Assembly (NCBI RefSeq): GCF_003111605.1 | Contig: NZ_MZGU01000006.1 | Location: 176,240-240,239 of the forward strand | Direction of reading: 5' to 3' | Source: Methanobrevibacter woesei | Lineage (GTDB): Archaea; Methanobacteriota; Methanobacteria; Methanobacteriales; Methanobacteriaceae | Length of the DNA: 64,000 bases | Shown: piece by piece, positions 9,255 through 18,543 of the stretch | Position numbering within the stretch: the stretch's first letter is position 1 | Layout of the letters: each line of letters starts with the position of its first letter | Notes under the pieces: model-generated | Database searches by the model: none | Told to the model about the DNA's origin: nothing | The model's input: the letters and a program-made list of their open reading frames with translations, nothing else | Made by a program: the position numbers and the translations under genes

Positions 9255-9386
9255 TATACTATATTTTGATTAATTTTATAATTTTTATTTTCTATGTTAC
9301 TAGTATGATATGGGCATTTTTATACTAGGTAGCTGATAACATAGATTCATTACCCAGACGTTATTAATATTAAGAGAGGTTTATAC
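9255..9386 (+). promoter_or_regulatory. rpl21e promoter and structured 5' leader
   Basis: TATA-like TATACTAT (9255-9262) is followed by two coaxial inverted repeats: outer CTATGTTA/TAACATAG (9292-9299 with 9337-9344) and inner CTAGTAT/ATACTAG (9300-9306 with 9322-9328). The 5' strands are contiguous and the 3' strands are separated by 8 nt. Folded as RNA this makes a 15-bp interrupted hairpin in a leader of roughly 100 nt. The RBS AGAGG lies just before the ATG. Leader-mediated control of L21e is an inference. Confidence 0.5.
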
Positions 9387-9387
9387 A

Positions 9388-9681
9388 ATGCAAAGATCAA
9401 GAGGATCCAGAAGTAGATCAAGACAAAAAATGACTAAAGTAGCAAGAGAAGGAAGAACTAACCCAATTACAAACAAACTCCAAAGATTTGAAGTTGACGA
9501 TTTAGTTCACATTATTATTAACCCAAGTATTCAAAAAGGTCAACCTCATCACAGATTCCATGGAAAAACTGGTAAAATTATCGGTACCAAAGGAAAAGCA
9601 TACTTAGTATCCTTAAAAGATGGAAACAAAGCTAAAGAGTTAATTGTAAGACCTGATCATTTAAAATTACAAACTGAATGA
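9388..9681 (+). CDS. rpl21e: 50S ribosomal protein L21e
   Basis: A basic 97-residue component of the archaeal/eukaryotic large ribosomal subunit, of usual length. The N-terminus is rich in Arg and Ser ([15 protein letters not shown]), followed by a KOW/SH3-like beta core with [20 protein letters not shown] and [16 protein letters not shown], diagnostic for L21e. The ATG is preceded by AGAGG. Its stop codon overlaps the start of rpo4 (ATGA), so the two are translationally coupled; this gene pair is common in euryarchaea. The upstream leader is predicted to fold into a long hairpin. Confidence 0.95.
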   Translation: MQRSRGSRSRSRQKMTKVAREGRTNPITNKLQRFEVDDLVHIIINPSIQKGQPHHRFHGKTGKIIGTKGKAYLVSLKDGNKAKELIVRPDHLKLQTE

Positions 9682-10025
9682 TTCCTATGATAGGAAAAAG
9701 AGTTATTGACAGTGAACCAATTCAATCTGTCAAAGTAAAAGAAATTCTTGAAGAATTTTCTGAAAATAACGAATTAACTTACGAACAAAATATTACTTTA
9801 AATCATCTCTCAAGATTCAAAAAATATTCTGTTGAAGACAGCGAAAAAATTATTGAAGAACTTGAAGAGTTTGTAAAACCAAAACTTGCAATTCGTATAG
9901 TTGATTTAATTCCTACTGATTTATCAGACTTAAGATTAATATTTGCAAAAGAAAACGTTCATCTTGAAAAAGATGAAATGGAACAAATCCTTGCAATATT
10001 AGAAAAATACGAAGTTATTGAATAG
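9678..10025 (+). CDS. rpo4: DNA-directed RNA polymerase subunit Rpo4 (RpoF)
   Basis: Archaeal counterpart of Rpb4, which with Rpo7 forms the stalk that binds emerging RNA and helps open complexes. 115 residues, all-helical, with the typical acidic [20 protein letters not shown] and a C-terminal HRDC-like helical half. The start overlaps the L21e stop as ATGA; an in-frame ATG three codons later is a possible alternative. Rpo7 is not in this window. The gene ends in a hairpin terminator that includes its stop codon, so rpl21e-rpo4 is a two-gene operon. Confidence 0.93.
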   Translation: MIPMIGKRVIDSEPIQSVKVKEILEEFSENNELTYEQNITLNHLSRFKKYSVEDSEKIIEELEEFVKPKLAIRIVDLIPTDLSDLRLIFAKENVHLEKDEMEQILAILEKYEVIE

Positions 10026-10050
10026 TTACTAAACTATTCCTCTTTTTTTT
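10020..10050 (+). terminator. Hairpin terminator containing the rpo4 stop codon
   Basis: A perfect 8-bp stem GAATAGTT / AACTATTC with a 4-nt loop (10020-10039) includes the stop TAG at 10023-10025. It is followed by a T8 tract. Confidence 0.7.
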
Positions 10051-10174
10051 AATTTTAATTATATTAGTTTAAACTTTTTTTAGATATCTTTATTACATAT
10101 CAAGATAAACTTTAATAATAGCTAAAGAATTTTTGAAAAAATTTACTTTAGACTCTCGAAAATGAAGTGATATC

Positions 10175-10819
10175 ATGACTAATAAAAACAAAAAAAATAA
10201 CATACCCTCTGAAAAAAAAGAAGAAAACGCAATAATTTTAGATTATTTGAGTTTAGGGTATGTACAAAACGATATGTCCAAATTTAAAGGAAAGGCTATT
10301 GCTCAGGCTATTGGTAATGATTATTTCACTTTATTAGAGTTAACTCCAAAAGATGGAATTGATTTAGAAATTGGAGAAACTGTATTTATAGGCTCTGGAA
10401 AAAGAGATAAAATTGGTAGAATTAATGGAAAATTAAACTACACCAATTTAACAGCTACTAGTAGAATTGAAATGGATTATGCTATTAGAGATATAATTGA
10501 ATCTCAAGAAGAAAAATATGTAGAATTCTTTAATACTGCAGGCTCTGTAAGTACAAGACTCCATAAACTTGAATTAATTCCTGGAATCGGTAAAAAACAC
10601 ATGTGGAAAATAATTGAAGCTAGAAAAGAAAAACCATTTGAAAGCTTCGAAGACATTAAAGAAAGAGTTCCTGCATTAACTGATCCTGTTGGAATGTTAG
10701 TTAACAGAGTTAAACAAGAATTAGATACCACAACATCAAAAAGAGGTAAGAAAAAATATTATTTATTTACAAACATTCCTAAAAGACCTCATAACAAAAA
10801 ACAAGAAGGTAAGGTTTAA
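10175..10819 (+). CDS. DUF655 family protein (OB-like plus helix-hairpin-helix)
   Basis: A conserved archaeal protein of 214 residues. The N-terminus is basic (TNKNKKNNIPSEKKEE). A beta-rich OB-like part follows (about residues 30-105), then a helix-hairpin-helix with LELIPGIGKKHMWKIIEAR, and a basic C-terminal tail (KRGKKKYYLF). This is typical of nucleic-acid binding. The exact function is not known to me. Its position one base before ksgA is the usual archaeal arrangement and suggests a role in rRNA maturation or translation (inference). GTGATATC precedes the ATG as ribosome binding site. Confidence 0.85.
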   Translation: MTNKNKKNNIPSEKKEENAIILDYLSLGYVQNDMSKFKGKAIAQAIGNDYFTLLELTPKDGIDLEIGETVFIGSGKRDKIGRINGKLNYTNLTATSRIEMDYAIRDIIESQEEKYVEFFNTAGSVSTRLHKLELIPGIGKKHMWKIIEARKEKPFESFEDIKERVPALTDPVGMLVNRVKQELDTTTSKRGKKKYYLFTNIPKRPHNKKQEGKV

Positions 10820-10820
10820 T

Positions 10821-11717
10821 ATGGATAAACAATCTTTAGCAAAAACAACTAAAGACATTTTAAATAAATACAATATTAAATTAAATAAAAATTTAGGTCA
10901 GAATTACCTTATTGATAGAAATAAACGGGATCAAATTATTGATTTCGGAAATATAACAAAAGAAGATATCGTTCTTGAGATAGGGCCTGGAATAGGAACC
11001 TTAACTTGTGAATTAGCATCAAAAGCCAAAAAAGTTATAGCTATCGAGCAAGACCCAACTATTTTTGACATACTCAAAGAAAGGTTGGAAAATGAGAATA
11101 TAACAAATGTAGAATTGATTAATGATGATGCATTAAATGTGGATTTCCCAGAATTTAATAAAATCATCTCAAATCTACCTTATCAAATCTCTTCTCCAAT
11201 CACCTTTAAATTTTTAGAATATGACTTTGATACAGCTATTTTAATGTACCAGAAAGAATTTGCAAACCGTATGAAAGGCAAAGTTGGAACTAAAGATTAT
11301 TCAAGACTTTCAGCAATGCTCTATTTTAAATGTGAAGTTGAATTGTTAACAAATGTATCTGCTGAATCTTTTATTCCAAAACCAAAGGTTGATTCTACTG
11401 TAATTAAATTAAGCCCAAAAATTCCTGAATTTAAAGGAGAATTATCAAATTTAGCAATTTCAGAGATTAATGAAGATGATTTTAGATTATATTCTAAATT
11501 TACCAAGGCTCTATTCCAGCATAAAAATAAGAAAGCTAGAAATGCACTTATTGACTCACGCCATGAAGTCAGTTCCCTAGATAAAAAAGAATTTAAAAAT
11601 AAATTAAATAGCATCACTTCAACAAAGATTAATGACCTGTTAAGTGAAAGAGTGCTAAAAATTAGTCCTGAAAATATATTGTTTTTATCAAAACAATTAG
11701 ATCCTATTTTAAACTAA
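10821..11717 (+). CDS. ksgA: 16S rRNA (adenine dimethyl) transferase KsgA/Dim1
   Basis: Uses S-adenosylmethionine to dimethylate two adjacent adenines near the 3' end of 16S rRNA during small-subunit maturation. 298 residues. It has the family N-terminus LNKNLGQNYLID, the SAM-binding motif VLEIGPGIGTLT, the acidic motif VIAIEQD, and the adenine-methylase motif SNLPYQISSPI. The C-terminal helical domain binding rRNA is complete. It begins one base after the DUF655 gene and ends 9 bases before mtq2, so the three form an operon. RBS AAGGT precedes the ATG. Confidence 0.95.
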   Translation: MDKQSLAKTTKDILNKYNIKLNKNLGQNYLIDRNKRDQIIDFGNITKEDIVLEIGPGIGTLTCELASKAKKVIAIEQDPTIFDILKERLENENITNVELINDDALNVDFPEFNKIISNLPYQISSPITFKFLEYDFDTAILMYQKEFANRMKGKVGTKDYSRLSAMLYFKCEVELLTNVSAESFIPKPKVDSTVIKLSPKIPEFKGELSNLAISEINEDDFRLYSKFTKALFQHKNKKARNALIDSRHEVSSLDKKEFKNKLNSITSTKINDLLSERVLKISPENILFLSKQLDPILN

Positions 11718-11726
11718 GGTAAAACT

Positions 11727-12305
11727 ATGGAATTTATTATAAATACATCAGAAACTGTTTATATGCCTGCTGAAGATAGCTATATGCTTGCAGACAATTT
11801 AAAAATAAAACATGGAGACAGCGTATTAGAAATTGGAACTGGAACTGGTATTGTTGCAATGTATGCTTCTAAAATCACTGACAAGATTACAGTAACAGAC
11901 ATTAATTTTGATGCAGTGCAACTAGCTGAAGAGAATTTTAAAGCTAATAACATTGAAAATATTGAAATCCTATTTGGTAATTTATTTGAACCTGTAAAAG
12001 ATAGAAAGTTTGATGTTATATTATTTAATACTCCATATCTACCTACCGATAATGATGATGTTATAGAAGACAATTTAAATTATGCATTTGATGGTGGATT
12101 AAATGGAAGAAAAGTTATTGACTTATTTTTAGATGAAGTGAAAAATCATTTAAACCCTAAAGGAATTGTCCAACTAATTCAGTCTTCACTTTCTGATAAT
12201 GAGAAGACCTTAGATAGACTTGATGAAATGGGTTTTATTGCAGAAATAGCTGAAAGTGAACACTTCTTTTTTGAAGATGTTGTTTTAATAAATGGTTATT
12301 TATAA
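11727..12305 (+). CDS. HemK2/MTQ2-type protein methyltransferase
   Basis: Class I SAM-dependent methyltransferase of 192 residues. It has motif I VLEIGTGTGIVAMYA and the catalytic NPPY-type motif, here FNTPYLPT, where Asn-Thr-Pro-Tyr replaces the usual Asn-Pro-Pro-Tyr. Short single-domain members in archaea and eukaryotes methylate the GGQ glutamine of release factor aRF1/eRF1, working with Trm112; I infer the same role. A RNA-guanine methyltransferase is the main alternative. It is last in the DUF655-ksgA-mtq2 operon, consistent with a translation-related function. Confidence 0.8.
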   Translation: MEFIINTSETVYMPAEDSYMLADNLKIKHGDSVLEIGTGTGIVAMYASKITDKITVTDINFDAVQLAEENFKANNIENIEILFGNLFEPVKDRKFDVILFNTPYLPTDNDDVIEDNLNYAFDGGLNGRKVIDLFLDEVKNHLNPKGIVQLIQSSLSDNEKTLDRLDEMGFIAEIAESEHFFFEDVVLINGYL

Positions 12306-12311
12306 AAAAAA

Positions 12312-12339
12312 GTAAAAAATGAGGATTAATAATATCCTC
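12312..12339 (-). terminator. Hairpin terminator at the end of dapF
   Basis: On the minus strand GAGGAT / ATCCTC (12334-12339 with 12321-12326) overlaps the dapF stop and is followed by a T-rich tract. The convergent mtq2 gene ends nearby, so it may serve both strands. Confidence 0.55.
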
Positions 12340-13201
12340 TTTGGATTTCTCCATCATATACAAGTTTAGCAGGCCCTTCCATGCATGCTCCAAGTTTTCC
12401 ATCTTTTTCATAGACATTGAACTTTAAATAGCCTCCAGGAAGATGTAATAATATATTTTCAGTATCAAATACACCTAATTTTACACCTGCAATAGCTGTT
12501 GAGGTTGCACCAGTTCCACAAGCAAGTGTAACACCAGCTCCTCTTTCCCATGTTTTCATAACTGCTTCAGTTTTAGAAACTGCTTGAACAAAGTGTACAT
12601 TAATTTTTTCTGGGAAAACTTCATGACATTCAATAGCTGGACCATATTTTTCAATATCTACAGCTTCAATATCATCAACAAAGATGATTGCATGAGGATT
12701 TCCAACACTAACAGCTGTAACATTAAAAGAAGTGTCTAAAACATCTAATTTTCCATCTGAAAATTCATCTACATCTGCAGTCATAGGAATTTCATCTACT
12801 TTGAAGGTGGATGTTCCCATATCTACTCTAAAGAGTGCTGGTTCGCCATCTTCAAGTGTTATTTCAATGGTTTTAATTCCAGATTTTGTTTCAACAGTCA
12901 TTTTTTCTTCTTTTAAAATGCCTTTCCTATAAACAAAATCTGCAAAACATCTGATACCATTTCCACACATTTCTGCTTCGCTTCCATCAGGATTGAACAT
13001 TCTGTATCCAATGTCAGCTACATCAGATGGTACAACAAAAAGTACTCCATCTCCACCTACTCCAAAGTTTCTATGACAGAGGAATCTGCAAGCTTCAGGT
13101 TTATCTTCCTCAGGAATTACCACGCCTTTAGATTCATCAATTATTGGGAAATCATTACCTATTCCGTGCATTTTAGAGAATTTTAAACCTTTTAAATCCA
13201 T
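12326..13201 (-). CDS. dapF: Diaminopimelate epimerase
   Basis: Interconverts LL- and meso-diaminopimelate in lysine synthesis, without a cofactor, using two cysteines. Both active-site motifs are intact: MCGNGIRCFADF in the N-terminal half and ACGTGATSTAI in the C-terminal half. 291 residues, usual length. RBS GGTTGAT lies before the ATG. It lies 9 bp downstream of lysA, so the last two steps of lysine biosynthesis are made from one operon. Pseudomurein contains lysine, so the pathway also feeds wall synthesis. Confidence 0.95.
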   Translation of the reverse strand: MDLKGLKFSKMHGIGNDFPIIDESKGVVIPEEDKPEACRFLCHRNFGVGGDGVLFVVPSDVADIGYRMFNPDGSEAEMCGNGIRCFADFVYRKGILKEEKMTVETKSGIKTIEITLEDGEPALFRVDMGTSTFKVDEIPMTADVDEFSDGKLDVLDTSFNVTAVSVGNPHAIIFVDDIEAVDIEKYGPAIECHEVFPEKINVHFVQAVSKTEAVMKTWERGAGVTLACGTGATSTAIAGVKLGVFDTENILLHLPGGYLKFNVYEKDGKLGACMEGPAKLVYDGEIQRGYY

Positions 13202-13210
13202 ATTATCAAC

Positions 13211-14494
13211 CTATTCTAAATGATCTGGAATGATTTGTTTGTTAAATAAGTCATCAAATGTTTCTCTTTCACGAACAACAAAACATTCGCCATCTTTTAC
13301 TAAAACTTCAGCTTCTTTAGGTCTTGAATTGTAGTTGGAAGACATTGTAAATCCATAAGCACCTGCATTTAAGATAGCTAATAAGTCGCCTTCTTCAACT
13401 TCAGGCATCATTCTATCTCTTGCAAATAAATCTCCGGATTCACAGACATTTCCTGCAATATCTACTTTTTCAACTGCTTCATCATTCATTCTATTAGCTA
13501 CTACAATATGATGGTATGAATCATACATTGCTGGTCTAAGTAAAGTGTTAAATCCTGCATCTACTCCAATGAATTTTCTGTAGCTTTGTTTTACACTGTT
13601 TACACGAACAAGCAATACAGATGCGTCACCAACTAAGTATCTTCCAGGTTCAAGATACATTGTTGGATTGCCCATATCATATTCTTCAAGTTTTTCTTTG
13701 AATAATTTGATGTTTTCTTCTGCAAATTTGTCAATATCCACTATACTTTCTTCAGGAGTGTAAGGAATTCCAACACCTCCACCGAAATCAACAAATTCGA
13801 AGTCGATTCCAGCTTCCTGATGTACTTTTCCTGCAATATCCATTGTAGATTCAATAGCTAATTTAAATGGTTCAGGGTCTAAAATTCCAGAACCGATATG
13901 AGAATGCATACCTACTGGATTAAAGCCTAATTCACGAGCGAGTTTGTATACTTCTACTGCTTCACTTTCCATGATACCAAATTTACTCATTACCCCTCCA
14001 GTAATACAGTGGTCGTGGTGTCCAGCACCTACCATTGGGTTTACTCTGAAAGAGATTTTAACTCCATTTGGATCGATTACTTCAGCTAATCTTTTTAATG
14101 CAGAAACTGAATCAAGGTTAATGACTGCTCCTTGTTCATATACAAATTTTAACTCTTCAGTAGTAACATTGTTTCCAGTGAAAAGAATTCTGTCTCCATC
14201 AAAACCTAATTTTTTAGAAGTGTAAACTTCACCAGGAGAAACTGCATCAATACAGCAGCCTTCTTCTTCAAGGATTTTTAAAACAGCTAAGTTTGTGTTA
14301 GCTTTACATGCATAGTATACTCTGAAATCAGGATAATATTTTGAAAATGCATTATAAAATCTATTATAATTATCTCTTATCCTATTTTCATCAATTACAA
14401 AAAGAGCAGTTCCAAATTCATCAGCAATATCCACTGCATCTGCTCCACCAATATCTAAATGACCTTTATCATTAATTTTAATATTTAAATCCAT
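13211..14494 (-). CDS. lysA: Diaminopimelate decarboxylase
   Basis: PLP enzyme of fold type III that converts meso-diaminopimelate to lysine. 427 residues from the preferred start. The PLP lysine is in [15 protein letters not shown], the phosphate-binding glycine motif in [10 protein letters not shown], and the catalytic [11 protein letters not shown] motif is present. The ATG at 14494 is chosen because GGGAGA lies 7 bases upstream; an in-frame ATG at 14506 overlaps that ribosome binding site. It is first in the lysA-dapF operon. Confidence 0.95.
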   Translation of the reverse strand: MDLNIKINDKGHLDIGGADAVDIADEFGTALFVIDENRIRDNYNRFYNAFSKYYPDFRVYYACKANTNLAVLKILEEEGCCIDAVSPGEVYTSKKLGFDGDRILFTGNNVTTEELKFVYEQGAVINLDSVSALKRLAEVIDPNGVKISFRVNPMVGAGHHDHCITGGVMSKFGIMESEAVEVYKLARELGFNPVGMHSHIGSGILDPEPFKLAIESTMDIAGKVHQEAGIDFEFVDFGGGVGIPYTPEESIVDIDKFAEENIKLFKEKLEEYDMGNPTMYLEPGRYLVGDASVLLVRVNSVKQSYRKFIGVDAGFNTLLRPAMYDSYHHIVVANRMNDEAVEKVDIAGNVCESGDLFARDRMMPEVEEGDLLAILNAGAYGFTMSSNYNSRPKEAEVLVKDGECFVVRERETFDDLFNKQIIPDHLE

Positions 14495-14644
14495 TTTATC
14501 TCCCATTAAAAAATAAATAAGATATATTATAGTATTATTTTTAAATTTTGTTTTATTTATAATTAATTAAGGAAAAGAAATTGCCACTGCTAAATTTAAA
14601 ATTAAATAATTTAATCAATAGATAATAATTAAGGAGGAAAACTT

Positions 14645-15049
14645 ATGGACAAACCTTATGGACTTACAATGAGAGGAATCATAAAAAATGATAATGATGA
14701 AATCCTAATTTTAAGAAGGCATCCAAAATCACGAACCAACCCTCACAAATGGGAGTTGCCTGGAGGAAAAGTAGACCCTGGTGAATTCTTTGACGAAGCA
14801 CTTATTCGTGAAATAAAAGAGGAAACTAGTCTTGATGGAAAGATAGGTGATTTTTGTGAAGCTGTTCAAGATGATTATGTTCATAAAAGAACAGTTCAGA
14901 TAATAATGTACCTTAAAGACTTAAAAGGTGAAGTAAAAATAAGTGACGAACATGATGACTGGATGTGGGCAAGTTTAGATAAAATAAAAGAATTAGAACT
15001 TTCAACTGCTTTTGAAAAAGTAATAAAAAAGAAGAATTGGAAAATTTAA
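14645..15049 (+). CDS. NUDIX hydrolase, MutT-like
   Basis: A 134-residue single-domain NUDIX pyrophosphohydrolase. The NUDIX box is complete: GGKVDPGEFFDEALIREIKE followed by ETSL. The MutT-like size and KWELPGGK context suggest cleanup of oxidised or non-canonical nucleotides, but the substrate cannot be told from sequence. A very strong AAGGAGG stands 7 bases before the ATG, preferable to a second ATG six codons later. It is convergent with argD and overlaps its end by 4 bases. Confidence 0.85.
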   Translation: MDKPYGLTMRGIIKNDNDEILILRRHPKSRTNPHKWELPGGKVDPGEFFDEALIREIKEETSLDGKIGDFCEAVQDDYVHKRTVQIIMYLKDLKGEVKISDEHDDWMWASLDKIKELELSTAFEKVIKKKNWKI

Positions 15050-15066
15050 AGCACTTCATCAAGTGC
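15046..15066 (-). terminator. Possible argD terminator hairpin at the stop codon
   Basis: A 6-bp stem GCACTT / AAGTGC (15061-15066 with 15051-15056) with a 4-nt loop directly precedes the argD stop codon. T-rich sequence follows on the minus strand, inside the convergent NUDIX gene. Confidence 0.35.
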
Positions 15067-16212
15067 TACTATAACTTTATCAATATCTTCTTTTGTTATA
15101 ATGAGAGGTGGGACAAATCTTAAGACATTTCCATCAGTACAGTTAATTAAAAATCCTTTTTCTCTCATTGAATCCACATATTCTGCACCAGGACAATCTA
15201 ATTCTACACCAATCATTAGACCGTAGCCTCTAACATCTGCAATTTTTTCTTTTTTCTCTTGTAACTTTTCAAGCTCATTTTTGAAGTAATTACCAACTTC
15301 AACACAGTTATCTAATACATTATTCTCATAGAGTTCATCAAGAACTGCATTAGCTGCTGCACAAACTAAAGGACCTCCACCAAAGGTAGTACCATGATCA
15401 CCAGGTTGGAAACCTTTAGCTACTTCTTCAGTTACTAAAAATCCTGCAATTGGGACTCCTCCACCCATGCCTTTTGCCATAGTGATGATATCTGGTTTAA
15501 TGTCAAATAATTCATGAGCAAATAAAGTTCCACATCTTCCAAAACCAGTTTGAACTTCATCAAGGATTAAGAGAATTCCTTTTTCTTTACAGATTTCAGA
15601 AATCTCTTTTAAGTAGTTTTCATCAGGTACATTGACTCCACCTTCACCTTGAATTGGTTCAACCATAATGGCTGCAGTTTCATCAGTAATAGCTGCTTTA
15701 ATAGCATCAATATCATTGTAAGGCACATTAATAAATCCTTGAGGAAGATTTTTGTTAAAAGGTTCTTGATATTTAGGCTGACCAGTTGCAGCTAAAGTTA
15801 ATAAAGTTCTTCCATGGAAAGAGTTGTTGGTAGTAATTATTTCTGATTTACCAGTGTATTTTAAAGCTATTTTAATAGCTCCTTCATTAGCTTCTGCTCC
15901 ACTATTTGCATAGAAAATTCTGTCAAGACAGGTTAAGTCAATAAGTTTTTTTGCAAATTCAACAGCTGGCTCATTGTAATAAATATTAGAAATATGAATT
16001 AACTTTTCTGCTTGTTTTTGAATAGCTTCAACAACACGTTTATTGTTATGGCCTAAAATATTAACAGCTATTCCTGCAAAAACATCAATATATTCATTTC
16101 CGTCTTTATCATAAACTTTTACACCATCTCCATGATCCAATACAATTGGTTGTCTTGTAAAAGTGTTAATAAAATATTTATCTTCAATATCAATAATTTC
16201 ATTAGTGTTCAT
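15046..16212 (-). CDS. argD: Acetylornithine aminotransferase
   Basis: PLP aminotransferase (fold type I, class III) that makes N-acetylornithine in arginine synthesis. 388 residues. The PLP lysine is in IITMAKGMGGGVPIAGF, and ILDEVQTGFGR and GTTFGGGPLVCAA are class motifs. It may also act on succinyl-diaminopimelate-type substrates, which would fit with dapF-lysA next door, though methanogens often use the direct DapL route. The upstream region has TTTATATATAAAG as a TATA box and GGAG as ribosome binding site. A GCACTT/AAGTGC hairpin lies just inside its 3' end. Confidence 0.9.
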   Translation of the reverse strand: MNTNEIIDIEDKYFINTFTRQPIVLDHGDGVKVYDKDGNEYIDVFAGIAVNILGHNNKRVVEAIQKQAEKLIHISNIYYNEPAVEFAKKLIDLTCLDRIFYANSGAEANEGAIKIALKYTGKSEIITTNNSFHGRTLLTLAATGQPKYQEPFNKNLPQGFINVPYNDIDAIKAAITDETAAIMVEPIQGEGGVNVPDENYLKEISEICKEKGILLILDEVQTGFGRCGTLFAHELFDIKPDIITMAKGMGGGVPIAGFLVTEEVAKGFQPGDHGTTFGGGPLVCAAANAVLDELYENNVLDNCVEVGNYFKNELEKLQEKKEKIADVRGYGLMIGVELDCPGAEYVDSMREKGFLINCTDGNVLRFVPPLIITKEDIDKVIVALDEVL

Positions 16213-16285
16213 TTAAAAACTCCAAATACTTTATATATAAATAAATATATTATTAATGATATTTAAAATTATAAAAAGTGATATT

Positions 16286-16717
16286 ATGAAAAAAGCTATA
16301 ATTGAAACTGAAAAAGGAACAATTGAATTAGAATTATTTGAAAAAGATGCACCTAACACTGTTGCAAACTTTGAAAAATTAATCAAAGAAGGATTTTATG
16401 ATGGTTTAACTTTCCACAGAGTAATCCCTGATTTTGTAATTCAAGGAGGATGCCCTAGAGGAGACGGAACTGGAGGACCAGGTTACACAATCAAATGTGA
16501 AACTGAAGGAAACCCTAACAAACATGGAACTGGTGCTCTTTCAATGGCTCATGCAGGAAAAGACACTGGTGGAAGCCAATTTTTCATTACTCACTCTCCA
16601 CAACCACATTTAGATGGTGTACACACAGTATTTGGTCAAGTCATCAATGGTATGGATGTTGTATACAAAATCCAAGCTGGAGACAAAATGCTCAAATTAA
16701 AAGTAGTTGAAGAATAA
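16286..16717 (+). CDS. Peptidyl-prolyl cis-trans isomerase, cyclophilin type
   Basis: Catalyses proline isomerisation during protein folding in the cytoplasm. 143 residues, the short bacterial-type cyclophilin. Active-site motifs [18 protein letters not shown] and HTVFGQV are intact. The ATG at 16286 is chosen because GTGATATT precedes it; an in-frame ATG at 16256 lies in the promoter region. It is divergent from argD. A short AAGAAT/ATTCTT stem spans the stop codon and is followed by a T-tract, a probable weak terminator. Confidence 0.92.
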   Translation: MKKAIIETEKGTIELELFEKDAPNTVANFEKLIKEGFYDGLTFHRVIPDFVIQGGCPRGDGTGGPGYTIKCETEGNPNKHGTGALSMAHAGKDTGGSQFFITHSPQPHLDGVHTVFGQVINGMDVVYKIQAGDKMLKLKVVEE

Positions 16718-16853
16718 ATTCTTTAACTCCATTCTTTTTTTATAATTTTACTTAAAAACTTATTTTTAACTGTTAAATTGCCTCAATAAAGAACTAATCC
16801 ATTTATATTAACTTATTTTTAAAATAATTACTACAATTATAGGGGAAATATAA

Positions 16854-17132
16854 ATGGAAAATAATGAGGAAAAAGATGAAATTTTTTCACTTCTTGGTGG
16901 AGTAATAAAAGGAAAATATGAACTCTACGAACTAAGTAACAGTGAAAAGATGTTAATTGGAGACAAATTTTATCCAGTAGATTTTATCATAAAATATAAA
17001 GACAGAATATCCATTATAATCTTTGAAATAAATCCTACACTTGAAGAATGTGAAAAGATAGTTGATTTCGCTCTAAAAACAAGTGAAGTCACTGGATTTA
17101 AATTAGATAGAGTTCTTGTTTATGAATATTAA
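16854..17132 (+). CDS. Small conserved-looking protein, function unknown
   Basis: A 92-residue acidic soluble protein with no signal peptide or membrane segment. A hydrophobic beta-strand-like centre (VDFIIKYKDRISIIIFEI) is flanked by acidic stretches, and it ends in RVLVYEY. A good RBS (AGGGGAAA) lies 7 bases before the ATG and a TATA-like element stands about 45 bases upstream, so it is likely expressed. I do not recognise a family. It is convergent with the MFS transporter gene. Confidence 0.6.
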   Translation: MENNEEKDEIFSLLGGVIKGKYELYELSNSEKMLIGDKFYPVDFIIKYKDRISIIIFEINPTLEECEKIVDFALKTSEVTGFKLDRVLVYEY

Positions 17133-17164
17133 AAAAAAGAAATAGCTAGTTTAAAACTAGCTAT
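17131..17164 (-). terminator. Perfect hairpin terminator at the MFS gene stop codon
   Basis: A 10-bp perfect stem ATAGCTAGTT / AACTAGCTAT (17142-17151 with 17155-17164) includes the stop codon at 17161-17163. A T8 tract follows on the minus strand. Confidence 0.7.
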
Positions 17165-18543
17165 AATTTAACTGGTTTTGAGTTAATTCCAACTAAAGAA
17201 GCAAATACTGAAATTACACAGAGAACTGTACAGATTGCAGCAGCTATTTGACAGCTTAAAGTTAACAATGGATAGTACTCAGGAATAATAGGTACATTAC
17301 CCATTACAAATGCAAATACTAAGGTTAACATTCCTAAACTTAAAGTCTGACCAATAACCCTCATTGTTGCTACTGAAGCTGAAGCGATTGGTGTGTCTTT
17401 TGGAGGAACAGAACTCATAATTGCATTGTTGTTTGGGGAAGAAAATATTCCAAATCCAATACCTTGCAATGCTAAAGCAATAGCTAAAACATAAAGTGGA
17501 GTGTGTTCATTTAATGTTGCAATTATTCCAATTGCCACTGCACCAATAGCTATTCCAATAGCTGACAATTTTTGAGGATTGACTTTATCTGATAGGCGTC
17601 CTGCTAAAGGAGCTAAAACAACCTGAAATACTGGAGTAATCATTAATAACAGACCAGATGTCTGTGAAGAGAATCCTCTGATGTACTGTAAATGATAGTT
17701 AACAATCATAACTATTGCAAAGGTAGCTAGATAACCTGATAATGCTGCAAAGTTTGATGATGAAAACTTAGGATTTTTAAAGAATCTAACTTCAAATACT
17801 GGGTTTTTAATTTTTAACTCAAGATATGCAAATGCAATTAAGAAGATAATTCCCACAATGGTTAAAATAACACCAGACATTTCATTTAAGGTAGTGAAAC
17901 CATAAACAAATAACAATATACCTATACTGTAGACAACAGAACCTTTTTTATCAATTGGAACATTTTCAAAGGTTTTCCATTCCTTATCTATTTTAACAAT
18001 AAGAACAATTAAACAGAATACTAAAAATGGAATTGTGAAATAGAAAATTGAATGCCATGTAAATTGATGGTTTAAAAATCCTGCAATAACTGGAGATAAT
18101 GATGTTGCAAGATAAACACCAGTTACATTAAGTCCAATAGCTTGTCCTCTGTTTTCTGGCTTAAATGCAGAAACAACAATAGCCATTGAAGCTACATTAA
18201 GAAATGCTACACCAATTCCCTGAAATATCCTTGTAATTAAAAACATTTCAGATGAAACTGAAAGTGTTGCAAAAATTGAGCTTATAATAAAAAGCGCGGA
18301 CCCACAGACCATTGACTTTTTAAGACCATATTTTCCAGATATCTGACCTGCTGGAATAGTAAATACTGCAACTGCTAAGAAGAATATTGTTGTAATCCAA
18401 TTTTGAACAATATTACTCATACCAAAGTCTACAGCTATTGAAGGGATAACAACCCCAACTCCTGAAGATAAAAATACTGTAAAAAATGCAGTTAAAGTAG
18501 CTACAATTAATACATATTTTTCTAAACTACTTTCGAACTTCAT
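17161..18543 (-). CDS. MFS drug:H+ antiporter family transporter (DHA2/EmrB-like)
   Basis: Integral membrane protein of 460 residues with about 14 predicted transmembrane segments and the MFS loop sequence AGQISGKYGLKKSM between helices 2 and 3. The topology fits the EmrB/QacA family of multidrug exporters. Its start overlaps the MarR stop by 4 bases (ATGA), so it is coupled to the regulator. Together with the upstream VOC protein this is a three-gene operon typical of efflux or detoxification of a small molecule; the substrate is unknown. Confidence 0.88.
   Translation of the reverse strand: MKFESSLEKYVLIVATLTAFFTVFLSSGVGVVIPSIAVDFGMSNIVQNWITTIFFLAVAVFTIPAGQISGKYGLKKSMVCGSALFIISSIFATLSVSSEMFLITRIFQGIGVAFLNVASMAIVVSAFKPENRGQAIGLNVTGVYLATSLSPVIAGFLNHQFTWHSIFYFTIPFLVFCLIVLIVKIDKEWKTFENVPIDKKGSVVYSIGILLFVYGFTTLNEMSGVILTIVGIIFLIAFAYLELKIKNPVFEVRFFKNPKFSSSNFAALSGYLATFAIVMIVNYHLQYIRGFSSQTSGLLLMITPVFQVVLAPLAGRLSDKVNPQKLSAIGIAIGAVAIGIIATLNEHTPLYVLAIALALQGIGFGIFSSPNNNAIMSSVPPKDTPIASASVATMRVIGQTLSLGMLTLVFAFVMGNVPIIPEYYPLLTLSCQIAAAICTVLCVISVFASLVGINSKPVKL

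Noticed and set aside
9292..9344. Possible C/D box guide RNA (53 nt with terminal stem and CTGA next to it) upstream of rpl21e
   Set aside because: The C-box-like ATGATAT lies inside the inner stem and 13 bases from the 5' end rather than next to the terminal stem, and no C' or D' boxes are seen. A leader hairpin explains the sequence better.
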